NCBI GenBank assembly: GCA_017577925.1
Contig: PKQU01000125.1
Coordinates: 1 to 6,083 of the forward strand
Length of the DNA stretch: 6,083 nucleotides
Source of the DNA: Bacillota bacterium
Lineage (GTDB): Bacteria > Bacillota > Bacilli > Calditerricolales > Calditerricolaceae
Direction of reading: 5' to 3'
In this document: positions 1 to 5,250 of the stretch, piece by piece
Numbering within the stretch: position 1 is the stretch's first letter
Layout of the letters: each line of letters opens with the position of its first letter
The notes under the pieces: model-generated
Told to the model about the DNA's origin: nothing
The model's input: only the letters and a program-made list of their open reading frames with translations
The model's database searches: none
Translations under genes and position numbers: made by a program

Positions 1-12
1 CACACCTCCACC
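1..12 (-). promoter_or_regulatory. Ribosome binding site of a gene beyond the left edge
   Basis: Read on the minus strand this is GGTGGAGGTGTG, which contains GGAGGT at 9..4. It sits at the very edge, so the start codon it serves would lie a few bases outside the window. By the usual Tcp/Con gene order (TcpC, TcpD, TcpE, then the VirB4-type ATPase), the next gene is expected to be the ATPase. That identity is inference, since none of its sequence can be recognised here. Confidence 0.4.
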
Positions 13-14
13 TT

Positions 15-50
15 CTAATGTTCTTTTTTTTTTACCGAACGGCCGCTCAC
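15..50 (-). CDS. Possible 11-codon mini-ORF with an A10 tract (leader or frameshift start)
   Basis: A GTG at 50..48 is preceded by AAAGGGGGG (66..58) with a 7-base gap. This is the same ribosome-site sequence and spacing as tcpC. The frame reads VSGRSVKKKEH and stops at TAG (17..15). The three lysines come from a run of ten A's (33..24), in a context of A AAA AAA codons that can promote slippage. One base of -1 slippage gives KKKRTLEGGGV and stays open to the window edge. It could be a true short peptide, a coupling leader for the next gene, the start of a gene read by frameshifting, or chance. The remainder of 1-88 is a spacer after tcpE with no other gene. Confidence 0.25.
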   Translation of the reverse strand: MSGRSVKKKEH

Positions 51-88
51 CGACAATCCCCCCTTTCTGTTCGGGGCCGGCGACTTGT

Positions 89-607
89 TTATATAAGAGG
101 CAGGTCCGCCCCCGGCCCCCCGCCCCTCCCCTTTTTAATATGGGCGGGCACCCGCAGCTCCAGCTGCGTCACCCGCCCCTTCGCCGGGAGGCTGCCCACC
201 CGGCCGTCTTCCACGAGCGCCACCCGAACCCGCCACGAAACGGTCTCCGGGCGGCCCTTCGGGTTGGGCCGGCTATCCCAGCCGTCATGCACCTTGGTTC
301 GCACCAGGTACCTCGCCCAGTCGTACAAAAACGCCACCACGGTCTTACCGGCGGGATCCAACTTCCCGAGCTGGTAGCCGATGTAGCCGGCCACCGCGAG
401 GCCGGTGAGAAAGGGACTGAGCGGAATCCAGCGGGCCAAGATCGGCCCGACGAGAATGGAGCACGGCAGCCACAGGATGGCGGTGAGCAGCACGGTGTCC
501 ACCGTGATCTGCACACCCCTCGGCAACCGGATCCGCTGCCGTCCCTGCCCGATGCTGGACAGGGACGGGCGGATGCGGTAGAGGTTCCGGTACGTGCGGT
601 ACGCCAT
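89..607 (-). CDS. tcpE: Conjugal transfer membrane protein, TcpE family
   Basis: 172 residues, close to the usual TcpE/ConD length. TcpE is an inner-membrane part of Gram-positive conjugation machines of the pCW3, Tn916 and ICEBs1 type. The N-terminus is basic and starts MAYRTYRNLYRIRPSLSSIG. Two hydrophobic segments follow at about residues 35-57 and 62-80. After them comes the conserved cytosolic stretch with KLDPAGKTVVAFLYDWARYL (82-101), then WDSRP at 110-114. The C-terminal part, 125-172, is soluble and ends in a Gly/Lys/Arg-rich tail. The ATG lies three bases after the tcpD stop, with GGCGGTGA-type pairing upstream, so the two are probably translated together. I base the family on the fold pattern, the motif region and the neighbouring tcpD and tcpC. 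Confidence 0.85.
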   Translation of the reverse strand: MAYRTYRNLYRIRPSLSSIGQGRQRIRLPRGVQITVDTVLLTAILWLPCSILVGPILARWIPLSPFLTGLAVAGYIGYQLGKLDPAGKTVVAFLYDWARYLVRTKVHDGWDSRPNPKGRPETVSWRVRVALVEDGRVGSLPAKGRVTQLELRVPAHIKKGRGGGPGADLPLI

Positions 608-610
608 CGC

Positions 611-880
611 TCACCGCCCCGTCCCGGCGCCGCCGCCACCGCCACCGATCTTCGAGGACGCGCTGTCGGTGATGCGGTCGAAGATGTTGAGGATGCTTTC
701 CGGGTTGTAGATGAACCAGAAGGCCACGAGAAACAGCAGGAGCGTCGCGGCCAACTGCGCGTACTCGTGGCGGTGGAGCATCCGGAGCATCCGGCCGCTC
801 ATCATGACGACCAAGGCGGCCACGAAAATCCCCAACACCAACCGCACAAAGTTGTCAATCGGTCCAATGCCCGTTTGCAT
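611..880 (-). CDS. tcpD: Small conjugation membrane protein, TcpD-like
   Basis: 89 residues with two predicted membrane helices, about 13-29 (LVLGIFVAALVVMM region) and 41-58 (AQLAATLLLFLVAFWFIY). A short amphipathic part follows, then a Gly-rich tail (GGGGGGAGTGR, 79-89). TcpD/ConC proteins are about 80-100 residues, carry two helices, and sit directly before TcpE, as here. The ATG at 880 has the strong site GGAGGGG at 892..886. Sequence conservation in this family is low, so the call rests largely on size, topology and position. The Gly tail could be element-specific. No signal for a pilin-like cleavage was identified. Confidence 0.7.
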   Translation of the reverse strand: MQTGIGPIDNFVRLVLGIFVAALVVMMSGRMLRMLHRHEYAQLAATLLLFLVAFWFIYNPESILNIFDRITDSASSKIGGGGGGAGTGR

Positions 881-894
881 TTGATCACCCCTCC

Positions 895-1491
895 TTACCG
901 AACCCAGGTTTGAATAGCAGCCGGCATCATTTGGAGGATCACTTCTGCAACTTCACTCACAACCGGCCCCACCAGCGGCAGGTGATCGACAGCCGGGTGC
1001 ACGTACAGGAAAAGCAGCACGTAGCTGACGGCAGTCATCACCCCCCTCAGCAGGGTTTCGGCAATGGAATCCACCGGGATGGCCAGGATTTCCGGCAAGA
1101 GGCGCACCCGGACGCGTAGCGGCCAGAACAGTTCCACCCCCTGTGGATTAAGGAGGTCCATGAGCGGGTGCGTAGCGTACCCGATCCAAATGGCCCATCG
1201 CACCACCTCCGGTATCGGCAAGAGCTGCAAGGCCGCCCACAATCCGGCCAGAAAGAGGAGCGAATGGGTGAATGTCCGGTGCCGGATGCCCAACGCATTC
1301 ATCACCACGGCCAGCGGCCACACCTTCCGGCCCACCTCCGACTGCGGGTGATCCATGTCGGCTATGGGCCCCGCAAGGTAGGCCCCGAGCAAAGCCGCGG
1401 CCGCCTGCCACGAAAGAACCGGCTGGTGCGTGTGCAAAAGCCACAGCTCGGCCCCGATGAGGGCCGCGACATGGTGGGTTTTGTAGTTCAA
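895..1491 (-). CDS. YdjM-like membrane-bound metal-dependent hydrolase (DUF457)
   Basis: 198 residues. Motifs of the YdjM/DUF457 family appear in order: THH at 5-7; ADMDHPQSEVGRK at 44-56; RHRTFTHS at 70-77; and YATHPLMDLLNPQGVELFWP at 105-124. The His and Asp residues are the likely metal ligands. Hydrophobic segments lie at about 29-43, 59-68, 76-92, 97-107 and 147-164, so it is an inner-membrane protein. Members are annotated as metal-dependent hydrolases, some LexA-regulated; the true substrate is not known to me. The start is TTG (1491..1489), chosen because TTGGAGGGG lies just upstream and because the frame begins with the family's usual N-terminal His motif. It lies between tcpC and tcpD, an unusual place for a non-transfer gene, and ends 14 bases before the tcpD start, with tcpD's ribosome site in the gap. 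Confidence 0.8.
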   Translation of the reverse strand: MNYKTHHVAALIGAELWLLHTHQPVLSWQAAAALLGAYLAGPIADMDHPQSEVGRKVWPLAVVMNALGIRHRTFTHSLLFLAGLWAALQLLPIPEVVRWAIWIGYATHPLMDLLNPQGVELFWPLRVRVRLLPEILAIPVDSIAETLLRGVMTAVSYVLLFLYVHPAVDHLPLVGPVVSEVAEVILQMMPAAIQTWVR

Positions 1492-1508
1492 GGTCCATCC
1501 CCTCCAAC

Positions 1509-1540
1509 TAAAAAGGGGGCCGGGAGAAAAACCGGCCCCC
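1509..1540 (-). terminator. Intrinsic terminator after the kinase-like gene
   Basis: A perfect 9-bp stem pairs GGGGGCCGG (1515-1523) with CCGGCCCCC (1532-1540) around an 8-base loop. On the minus strand the stem is followed by TTTTTA, a classical intrinsic terminator. It begins three bases after the kinase-like stop codon. The next gene on the same strand starts only 18 bases later, and I see no promoter between them. Expression of the hydrolase, tcpD and tcpE therefore seems to need read-through or antitermination, or a promoter inside the kinase gene that I could not recognise. Confidence 0.85.
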
Positions 1541-1542
1541 GA

Positions 1543-2079
1543 TCAGATGAGCGATAGGACGGCCCTGGCCACGTCTTCCGGGCTGAGATTCGTCGTGTCC
1601 ACTCGCGGCGCCTCGACCTTTTCCCATTCCCGCTCCGTCCGGTCCTGAAAGGCGCGCGGATCCGGGAGCATCCCGTCCCGTTCCACCAGCCGGCGCCGGC
1701 GTTCCTCCTCGTCGCAGGTCAAAATTACGACCGACAGCCCGTTCCGGGCCGCCCACTCCGCCTCTTCCGCCGTCCGGCCGTCGTCGATCACCAGCGGCCG
1801 GGAGGACGCCAGCAATGCCGCCTCCGCGTGGTACAGGATCGGATTGGGGCGGAACTTCCGCAGGAATTTGCCGGCCCGCTGGAGATACACCCGCCGAACC
1901 GATTTCGGCTTGCCTTCCAGCCAGGGAAAGGCCACATCCACCACCTGCCGGATCGGTCCGGCCAGCGAATAACAGCGGAAGCCGTGCCGCTGTTCCAGCA
2001 GCCGGGCCGTGGTCGTCTTGCCGGCGCCCATCGGCCCAAGGAGCAAAACGGAACCGGCAAACCGGTTCAGTGCTGCCAT
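1543..2079 (-). CDS. P-loop (deoxy)nucleoside monophosphate kinase-like protein
   Basis: 178 residues from the chosen start. The Walker A motif GPMGAGKT lies at 15-22, directly after a short beta strand (VLLLG). A SLAGPIRQVVDVAF stretch (38-51) resembles the substrate-side region of phage dNMP kinases. VIDDGRTAEEAEWAARNGLS (97-116) matches the D-x-R-x-x-x-E-A-E pattern of that group, and an Arg-rich lid, EEERRRRLVERDG, lies at 124-136. The likely role is transfer of phosphate from ATP to a nucleotide or related small molecule; the substrate is not predictable. A dephospho-CoA-kinase-like or general AAA_18 ATPase is the alternative. The ATG at 2079 is chosen over an upstream start at 2139 because GGAGGTGG (2094..2087) sits 7 bases before it and the P-loop then falls at the usual distance. 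It overlaps the tcpC 3' end by 13 bases and is followed by a terminator. Confidence 0.75.
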   Translation of the reverse strand: MAALNRFAGSVLLLGPMGAGKTTTARLLEQRHGFRCYSLAGPIRQVVDVAFPWLEGKPKSVRRVYLQRAGKFLRKFRPNPILYHAEAALLASSRPLVIDDGRTAEEAEWAARNGLSVVILTCDEEERRRRLVERDGMLPDPRAFQDRTEREWEKVEAPRVDTTNLSPEDVARAVLSLI

Positions 2080-2885
2080 ACCTTGACCACCTCCAAGCGT
2101 CCTTTCTTGTCTTTCCGGAAGTCCACAAGATACTGACACGGCAACACCGCCTGCGTGACCGGATCCAGGATGTGCACGATGGCCACCGCCTCGTAATGGC
2201 CGTCTCCCAGGTCGAGAATGTCCAGACGGGCCACCTCGCGGAACTGGACAAACCCGCCCATCGGCTCGATCGTCACTCCCGGCGCGACCATGTTCACGAG
2301 GTCCGTCGGGTTCGTGGACGTCAGGTAGGTGCGCAAGAAGTCGGTCACGAACGGCCTGGCCACCTCCACGACCTCCTGCGGCGCGCTCTGCGACGTGGGC
2401 GGCGGCGCTTGTCCCAGGGCGGGAGGCGGGACAACCGTCGGCGGCGCCGTGATCACATACCCCGTGTCTGCCCGCAGAACCGGGACGTTAAGCACCAGGT
2501 GCCGGGTCTGCGACGTCTTTCCGTCCGACACCTCACACCAGGCTTCCACCGACACCACGGCGAAGTCCCCCGCCGGCCGGGAGATGTCCCGCACGTACAG
2601 TTCCCGCGGCGTCTGGCCCTGCGCCGGCGGCACCCAGCCCTGCAGATCGAGATCCGGCCAGTACGTCTCGACGGCCTTCTTTCGCTGCTCGGCCGTCTCC
2701 CCCTTGTTCCACGTCAGCCACACGTTGGCGGCGTGGAGGGCCAGCGCCGAAACCTCGTGGTCATCCTGCGGGACCACCACGTCCGCCTGGACGGGGGCAA
2801 AGAACCGGGTAAGGGTCCCGATCCCGCCGAGGGCGCCCAGGGCCAGCAGGATCCACAAAGCCGTGCTGGTCAGTTTCCGGATCAA
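2067..2885 (-). CDS. tcpC: Conjugal transfer protein TcpC
   Basis: 272 residues. There is one N-terminal membrane helix at about 8-29 (TALWILLALGALGGIG region), then a first globular domain at about 42-147. A Pro/Ala/Gln-rich linker at 148-170 (APPTVVPPPALGQAPPPT) leads to a second globular domain at about 171-272. This one-helix, two-domain plan is that of TcpC/ConB/Orf13 of Gram-positive conjugation systems, whose outer domains have NTF2-like folds and help assemble the transfer channel at the membrane. The C-terminal domain shows VEVARPFVTDFLRTYLT (173-189) and YLVDFRKDKKGRLEVVKVWQ (252-271), typical of the family. The start is TTG (2885..2883), supported by AAAGGGGGG seven bases upstream. 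That ribosome site lies inside the terminator hairpin of the preceding HU gene. tcpC is the first transfer gene in the window and overlaps the kinase-like gene. Confidence 0.85.
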   Translation of the reverse strand: MIRKLTSTALWILLALGALGGIGTLTRFFAPVQADVVVPQDDHEVSALALHAANVWLTWNKGETAEQRKKAVETYWPDLDLQGWVPPAQGQTPRELYVRDISRPAGDFAVVSVEAWCEVSDGKTSQTRHLVLNVPVLRADTGYVITAPPTVVPPPALGQAPPPTSQSAPQEVVEVARPFVTDFLRTYLTSTNPTDLVNMVAPGVTIEPMGGFVQFREVARLDILDLGDGHYEAVAIVHILDPVTQAVLPCQYLVDFRKDKKGRLEVVKVWQH

Positions 2886-2887
2886 AT

Positions 2888-2917
2888 GAAAACCCCCCTT
2901 TCACCAAGAAAGGGGGG
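2888..2917 (-). terminator. Intrinsic terminator whose 3' arm carries the tcpC Shine-Dalgarno
   Basis: A perfect 10-bp inverted repeat pairs CCCCCCTTTC (2893-2902) with GAAAGGGGGG (2908-2917) around a 5-base loop. On the minus strand it is followed by TTTTCA. It lies 28 bases after the HU stop codon and 8 bases before the tcpC start. The 3' arm of the RNA, AAAGGGGGG, is also the only good ribosome site for tcpC, at 7-base spacing. When the hairpin is folded, transcription should largely stop, and any read-through RNA would have its ribosome site buried. This suggests joint control of tcpC at both levels, although no controlling factor is visible. Confidence 0.8.
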
Positions 2918-2944
2918 CGAGAGAACAACGCGCTTGGTTTTCCG

Positions 2945-3226
2945 CTAGGATGCCGCCTTGCACGCCTCTTTGAGGCCCTTTCCAGCCTTGAAGGCCGGCA
3001 CCTTGGTGGCCGGCACCTCAATGGGCTCCCCGGTTTGCGGGTTGCGCGCAATTCGCGCCGCGCGCTCCCGCACCTCGAACGTCCCGAAACCGATGAGGTG
3101 CACCTTTTCACCTGCGGCCAGGGCCTCGGCGATCGCATCCAGCACCGCGTCTACAGCCAGTGCAGACGCTTTTTTGCTCAACCCCGATTTTTCCGCCACC
3201 TTTGCAATGAGCTCCTGTTTGGTCAT
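2945..3226 (-). CDS. hup: HU-family nucleoid DNA-binding protein
   Basis: 93 residues, the usual HU length of about 90. The N-terminus MTKQELIAKVAEKSGLSKK and the helical dimerisation part (1-40) are standard. The family signature GFGTFEVRERAARIARNP lies at 46-63, with the intercalating Pro at 63 in the beta arm, followed by QTGEPIEVPATKVPAFKAGK (64-83). HU binds and bends DNA without strong sequence preference, as a dimer in the cytoplasm. Here it may coat or bend element DNA, or assist transfer or recombination; this is inference. The ATG overlaps the stop of the upstream gene as ATGA, and AAGGGAG lies upstream, inside that gene's 3' end. It ends with a strong terminator. Confidence 0.95.
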   Translation of the reverse strand: MTKQELIAKVAEKSGLSKKASALAVDAVLDAIAEALAAGEKVHLIGFGTFEVRERAARIARNPQTGEPIEVPATKVPAFKAGKGLKEACKAAS

Positions 3227-3681
3227 TTTACATCATCTCCCTTTCTGAAAAGTTTTTCGTGCAGTTTGGCGCGATACGTGGGACTGAGTACGCTCGCGCC
3301 TTCCCAGATCAGCTGGGCGTATTCGGGGGATGGCGCAATCTCGACCGGAGCCTTGTCAACCACCTCATACGTCCACGCCCACCGCCACCGGCCGCCGAGG
3401 GCCTTCGGATACACCCGAACCCGGCGGCGCCGGTAGAAAAGCGGCGCGCCCTCCCGCCGGTCGAGCAGCTCGAAATCCGGCACCTCGTACAGAACCCCCT
3501 CCACCCATTCCCCCGACGCGCGTACAATGTCCGCAACACCCCCTCCCCTACTAAACGAGTAGCGGGAGAACGCCAGACGGAAGTTTCGGAGCACGGCCGG
3601 CCCCACATACACGGCCCGCGGCTCGCTCCGTGCAAGGTCCGCTTGATTCATGCAGGAACCATACGCGAAGTACAGCGCCAT
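3223..3681 (-). CDS. Gamma-glutamylcyclotransferase-like (AIG2/GGCT) protein
   Basis: 152 residues with the GGCT fold pattern: FAYGSCM at 5-11 (the YGS loop), GGGVADIV at 46-53, WVEGVLYEV at 59-67, and LDRREGAP at 73-80. Glu77 is the likely catalytic acid, followed by YRRRRVRVY at 83-91. Family members release 5-oxoproline from gamma-glutamyl amines or peptides; the substrate here is unknown. The residue after YGS is Cys rather than the commoner Asn, a variation that occurs in the wider family. The ATG at 3681 is preceded by AAGGGGGAG with good spacing. The frame overlaps the HU gene by four bases (ATGA), so the two are probably translationally coupled. It is the second gene after the promoter at 4505-4533. 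Confidence 0.85.
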   Translation of the reverse strand: MALYFAYGSCMNQADLARSEPRAVYVGPAVLRNFRLAFSRYSFSRGGGVADIVRASGEWVEGVLYEVPDFELLDRREGAPLFYRRRRVRVYPKALGGRWRWAWTYEVVDKAPVEIAPSPEYAQLIWEGASVLSPTYRAKLHEKLFRKGDDVK

Positions 3682-3705
3682 GGCGCTCTCCCCCTTTAGT
3701 GCTGA

Positions 3706-4461
3706 TTACTCCACCTGTTCCTCCTGCCGCCGGAAGCCTACGTACTCCTTCGTCCGCCGCTCCGGCGGCGTCCAGTCCGGCTTCCAGTCCGCCGGGTCCG
3801 GGAGGTCTTCGGGCCGCACCTCGCGGTAGCCCAGATAGGGGGCGCCGCATGTGATGTACGGGCAATTCGGCCCCACCTTCTCTTCCAAGAGCTCCATCTC
3901 AAAGCAGTGGCAGTACATCCACTCCTCGCCGTCCTCTACCACCACGTCGCCGCGGAAGATGCAGCCCTGGCACCGCTTCTGCTTCTCCTTCCCGTCCCCG
4001 CTCCAGGTCGGGTACTTCTCGTACAGCTTGATGTACCCGGCCCGGATCAGGCTGGCGACCACGGTCCAAGAGTCCCAGCCGTCCAGAATCACGGGGTCAT
4101 CGGGGTTCACGAACGCAAGCTCGCCCGCCTCTTCCTCCTCGTCCTTGTACCGGCTGATGGCCGAGTCGTAAACCGGGCCCACGCCGTCGTAGACCCGGGC
4201 CCGGATCCCCTGCATGGCCAGCGGGCCGGCCGCGATGTCCCGCAGGCGCAGCACGCCCAGCAAATAGAACGTGTGTGGGTCGGTCACGTCACTGAAAAAC
4301 TCGTGGATAATGAGGTCCATGAGCCGGGAGGGGTTGGCCGCCTCCCCCCGCCGGCCGTCGGCAAACACGATGTAGTACGGCATCCGGGGCTCCTGCCCTG
4401 GCTCCAGCCAGTGACGTCGTTCCTCGATGTTGACGAACTGCACGTGGGGCTTTTCGGGCAT
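3706..4461 (-). CDS. Unrecognised Cys-rich acidic protein, 251 residues
   Basis: I do not recognise a named family. It is soluble, with no signal peptide or membrane helix. The N-terminal half (1-150) is mixed alpha/beta, including PYYIVFADGRRGEAANPSRL (28-47). An acidic patch, KDEEEEAGE, lies at 106-114. A Cys cluster follows: CQGC at 164-167, CHC at 184-186, then Cys200 and Cys205. This spacing suggests a bound zinc or an iron-sulphur centre; zinc seems more likely, but this is inference. The C-terminus is Pro- and charge-rich. The ATG at 4461 has AAGGGAG 8 bases upstream. It is the first gene after a good promoter, and the GGCT-like gene starts 24 bases after its stop. Base composition and codon use match the transfer genes to its left. 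Confidence 0.75.
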   Translation of the reverse strand: MPEKPHVQFVNIEERRHWLEPGQEPRMPYYIVFADGRRGEAANPSRLMDLIIHEFFSDVTDPHTFYLLGVLRLRDIAAGPLAMQGIRARVYDGVGPVYDSAISRYKDEEEEAGELAFVNPDDPVILDGWDSWTVVASLIRAGYIKLYEKYPTWSGDGKEKQKRCQGCIFRGDVVVEDGEEWMYCHCFEMELLEEKVGPNCPYITCGAPYLGYREVRPEDLPDPADWKPDWTPPERRTKEYVGFRRQEEQVE

Positions 4462-4473
4462 CGTGTCAGCTCC

Positions 4474-4483
4474 CTTCTTAAGA
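4474..4483. promoter_or_regulatory. Perfect palindrome in the 5' leader (possible operator)
   Basis: TTCTTAAGAA is a perfect 10-base palindrome. It lies about 15-24 bases after the expected transcription start of the promoter at 4505-4533 and just before the ribosome site of the first gene. This is a usual place for a repressor site, but a 10-base palindrome can also occur by chance in AT-rich sequence. Confidence 0.3.
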
Positions 4484-4504
4484 AAGCGAACGTCTTTTTC
4501 CTAT

Positions 4505-4533
4505 AGAATAATATTTCGTTTTCCTATTGTCAA
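4505..4533 (-). promoter_or_regulatory. Sigma-A-type promoter
   Basis: On the minus strand a perfect -35 box, TTGACA (4533..4528), is followed 17 bases later by TATTCT (4510..4505), four of six matches to TATAAT. The spacer and flanks are AT-rich, in contrast to the GC-rich genes on both sides. The -35 box directly abuts the TAG stop of the upstream frame. Transcription should start near 4498 and cover the Cys-rich, GGCT-like and HU genes, with possible read-through into the transfer genes. Confidence 0.8.
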
Positions 4534-5235
4534 CTACTCCTGAGACACCCGTCCCCGAAGCCACAGCCACGTCGCCGCCAGGCGATCCGCTGGGTTGGCC
4601 AGCACGTCGAGAAACTCGCGGAAGTTTTGTTTTTCCATTTCCGCGGACACGTCGTCAAAACGGCAAACGTGTCTGTCGTATTCGCTGAACCGCGGCGTAA
4701 ACGGCGACTGGGGCGAATCGTTGCGAATCACCGCCGCCTGATGCACGACGGCATTCGCAACCTGGATCTGGGCCTGGATCTGGCGGTGGTCCAGGGTCCC
4801 GTTCGGATACCGAAACTCGATGGCCGGCCGCCCGTACACGCGGTCAATGTTCGTGGTGTTGAAAATCGTGTAGCGGCCATCGACTGCGCTGATTCGCCGC
4901 CGTGCCTCTGCCGCCGACACCCCTCCGCCGAAGCTCAGGTTTCGCGGAAGCGGCTGCGCGTATCGGGTACCCCGGTGAACGCCAGGGAGGCCCTCCCGAC
5001 GGTACCTTTCTGCATCTGCGGCGCCCATCCGGTAGAACTGGCGTTCGAAGGCCACCCCGATCCGGGGGCCAGCCGCTTCCACGTTTCCGTCCTGCGCAAA
5101 GTCCATGGCCCACACCACCATAGCAGATTGGAGATGACCAATGGCCGTAGAAAGGGAAACTTTTAATAGTCGAGCCAATATCTTTGTCTTCGTTGGGTAT
5201 CCTGAATTAAGGCTCCATACTTGCTTTGTGCTCAC
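4534..5235 (-). CDS. Chimeric frame: winged-helix start joined to amidoligase C-terminal half
   Basis: 233 residues from a GTG start. Residues about 12-52 (YPTKTKILARLLKVSLST at 13-30, then GHLQSAMVVWAMDFAQDG at 33-50) resemble the first helices of a DNA-binding domain common at the N-terminus of phage and element replication proteins, with the pattern HPK-L-RLLGVS-AVGHL-WWALD-APDG. From about 57 on it resembles the C-terminal half of amidoligases (Amidoligase_2): ERQFYRMG at 64-71, RYTIFNTTNIDR at 121-132 and AIEFRYPNGTLD at 138-149. Amidoligases use ATP to form amide bonds, but the N-terminal ATP-binding half is missing, so activity is unlikely. The first part (about 5130-5235) is AT-rich and the remainder GC-rich, which fits a deletion joint near 5065-5080. 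The GTG overlaps the previous gene's stop (GTGA) and has no clear ribosome site of its own. It is probably a remnant. Confidence 0.6.
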   Translation of the reverse strand: MSTKQVWSLNSGYPTKTKILARLLKVSLSTAIGHLQSAMVVWAMDFAQDGNVEAAGPRIGVAFERQFYRMGAADAERYRREGLPGVHRGTRYAQPLPRNLSFGGGVSAAEARRRISAVDGRYTIFNTTNIDRVYGRPAIEFRYPNGTLDHRQIQAQIQVANAVVHQAAVIRNDSPQSPFTPRFSEYDRHVCRFDDVSAEMEKQNFREFLDVLANPADRLAATWLWLRGRVSQE

Positions 5236-5250
5236 CGCTCAGCGGTGGGC
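5230..5250. other. Hairpin over the stop/start overlap of two genes
   Basis: GCTCACCG (5230-5237) pairs with CGGTGGGC (5243-5250), with one T-G wobble and a 5-base loop. It contains the stop of the small membrane gene and the GTG start of the 233-codon frame, so it may affect their coupling. On the plus strand it is followed by TTTTCTTTCT and would look like a terminator, but no plus-strand gene leads into it. The T run simply reflects Lys/Glu codons of the small membrane gene. A remnant of an IS200/IS605-type end is another possibility. Confidence 0.45.

Noticed and set aside
34..75. Inverted repeat CCGAAC/GTTCGG around the mini-ORF start
   Set aside because: It has only 6 bp with a loop of nearly 30 bases, and no T tail in a useful direction. 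It is probably chance.
140..913. Plus-strand frame of 257 codons opposite tcpE and tcpD
   Set aside because: It is antisense to two genes with convincing membrane topology. Its composition (His, Pro, Arg, Gln) is typical of shadows, and no ribosome site was seen.
1508..2251. Minus-strand frame of 247 codons overlapping the kinase-like gene
   Set aside because: It is a phase-shifted shadow, Gly/Arg-rich, without the Walker A motif, and it runs across the terminator.
1815..2948. Plus-strand open frame of 377 codons, the longest in the window
   Set aside because: It lies opposite tcpC and the kinase-like gene, both of which have clear motifs and ribosome sites. Its protein is Arg/His/Pro-rich and low in sense, as expected for an antisense frame in GC-rich DNA.
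3907..5166. Plus-strand frames at 3907-4506 and 4627-5166
   Set aside because: Both are opposite better-supported minus-strand frames, and the first runs into the promoter. No plus-strand signals support them.
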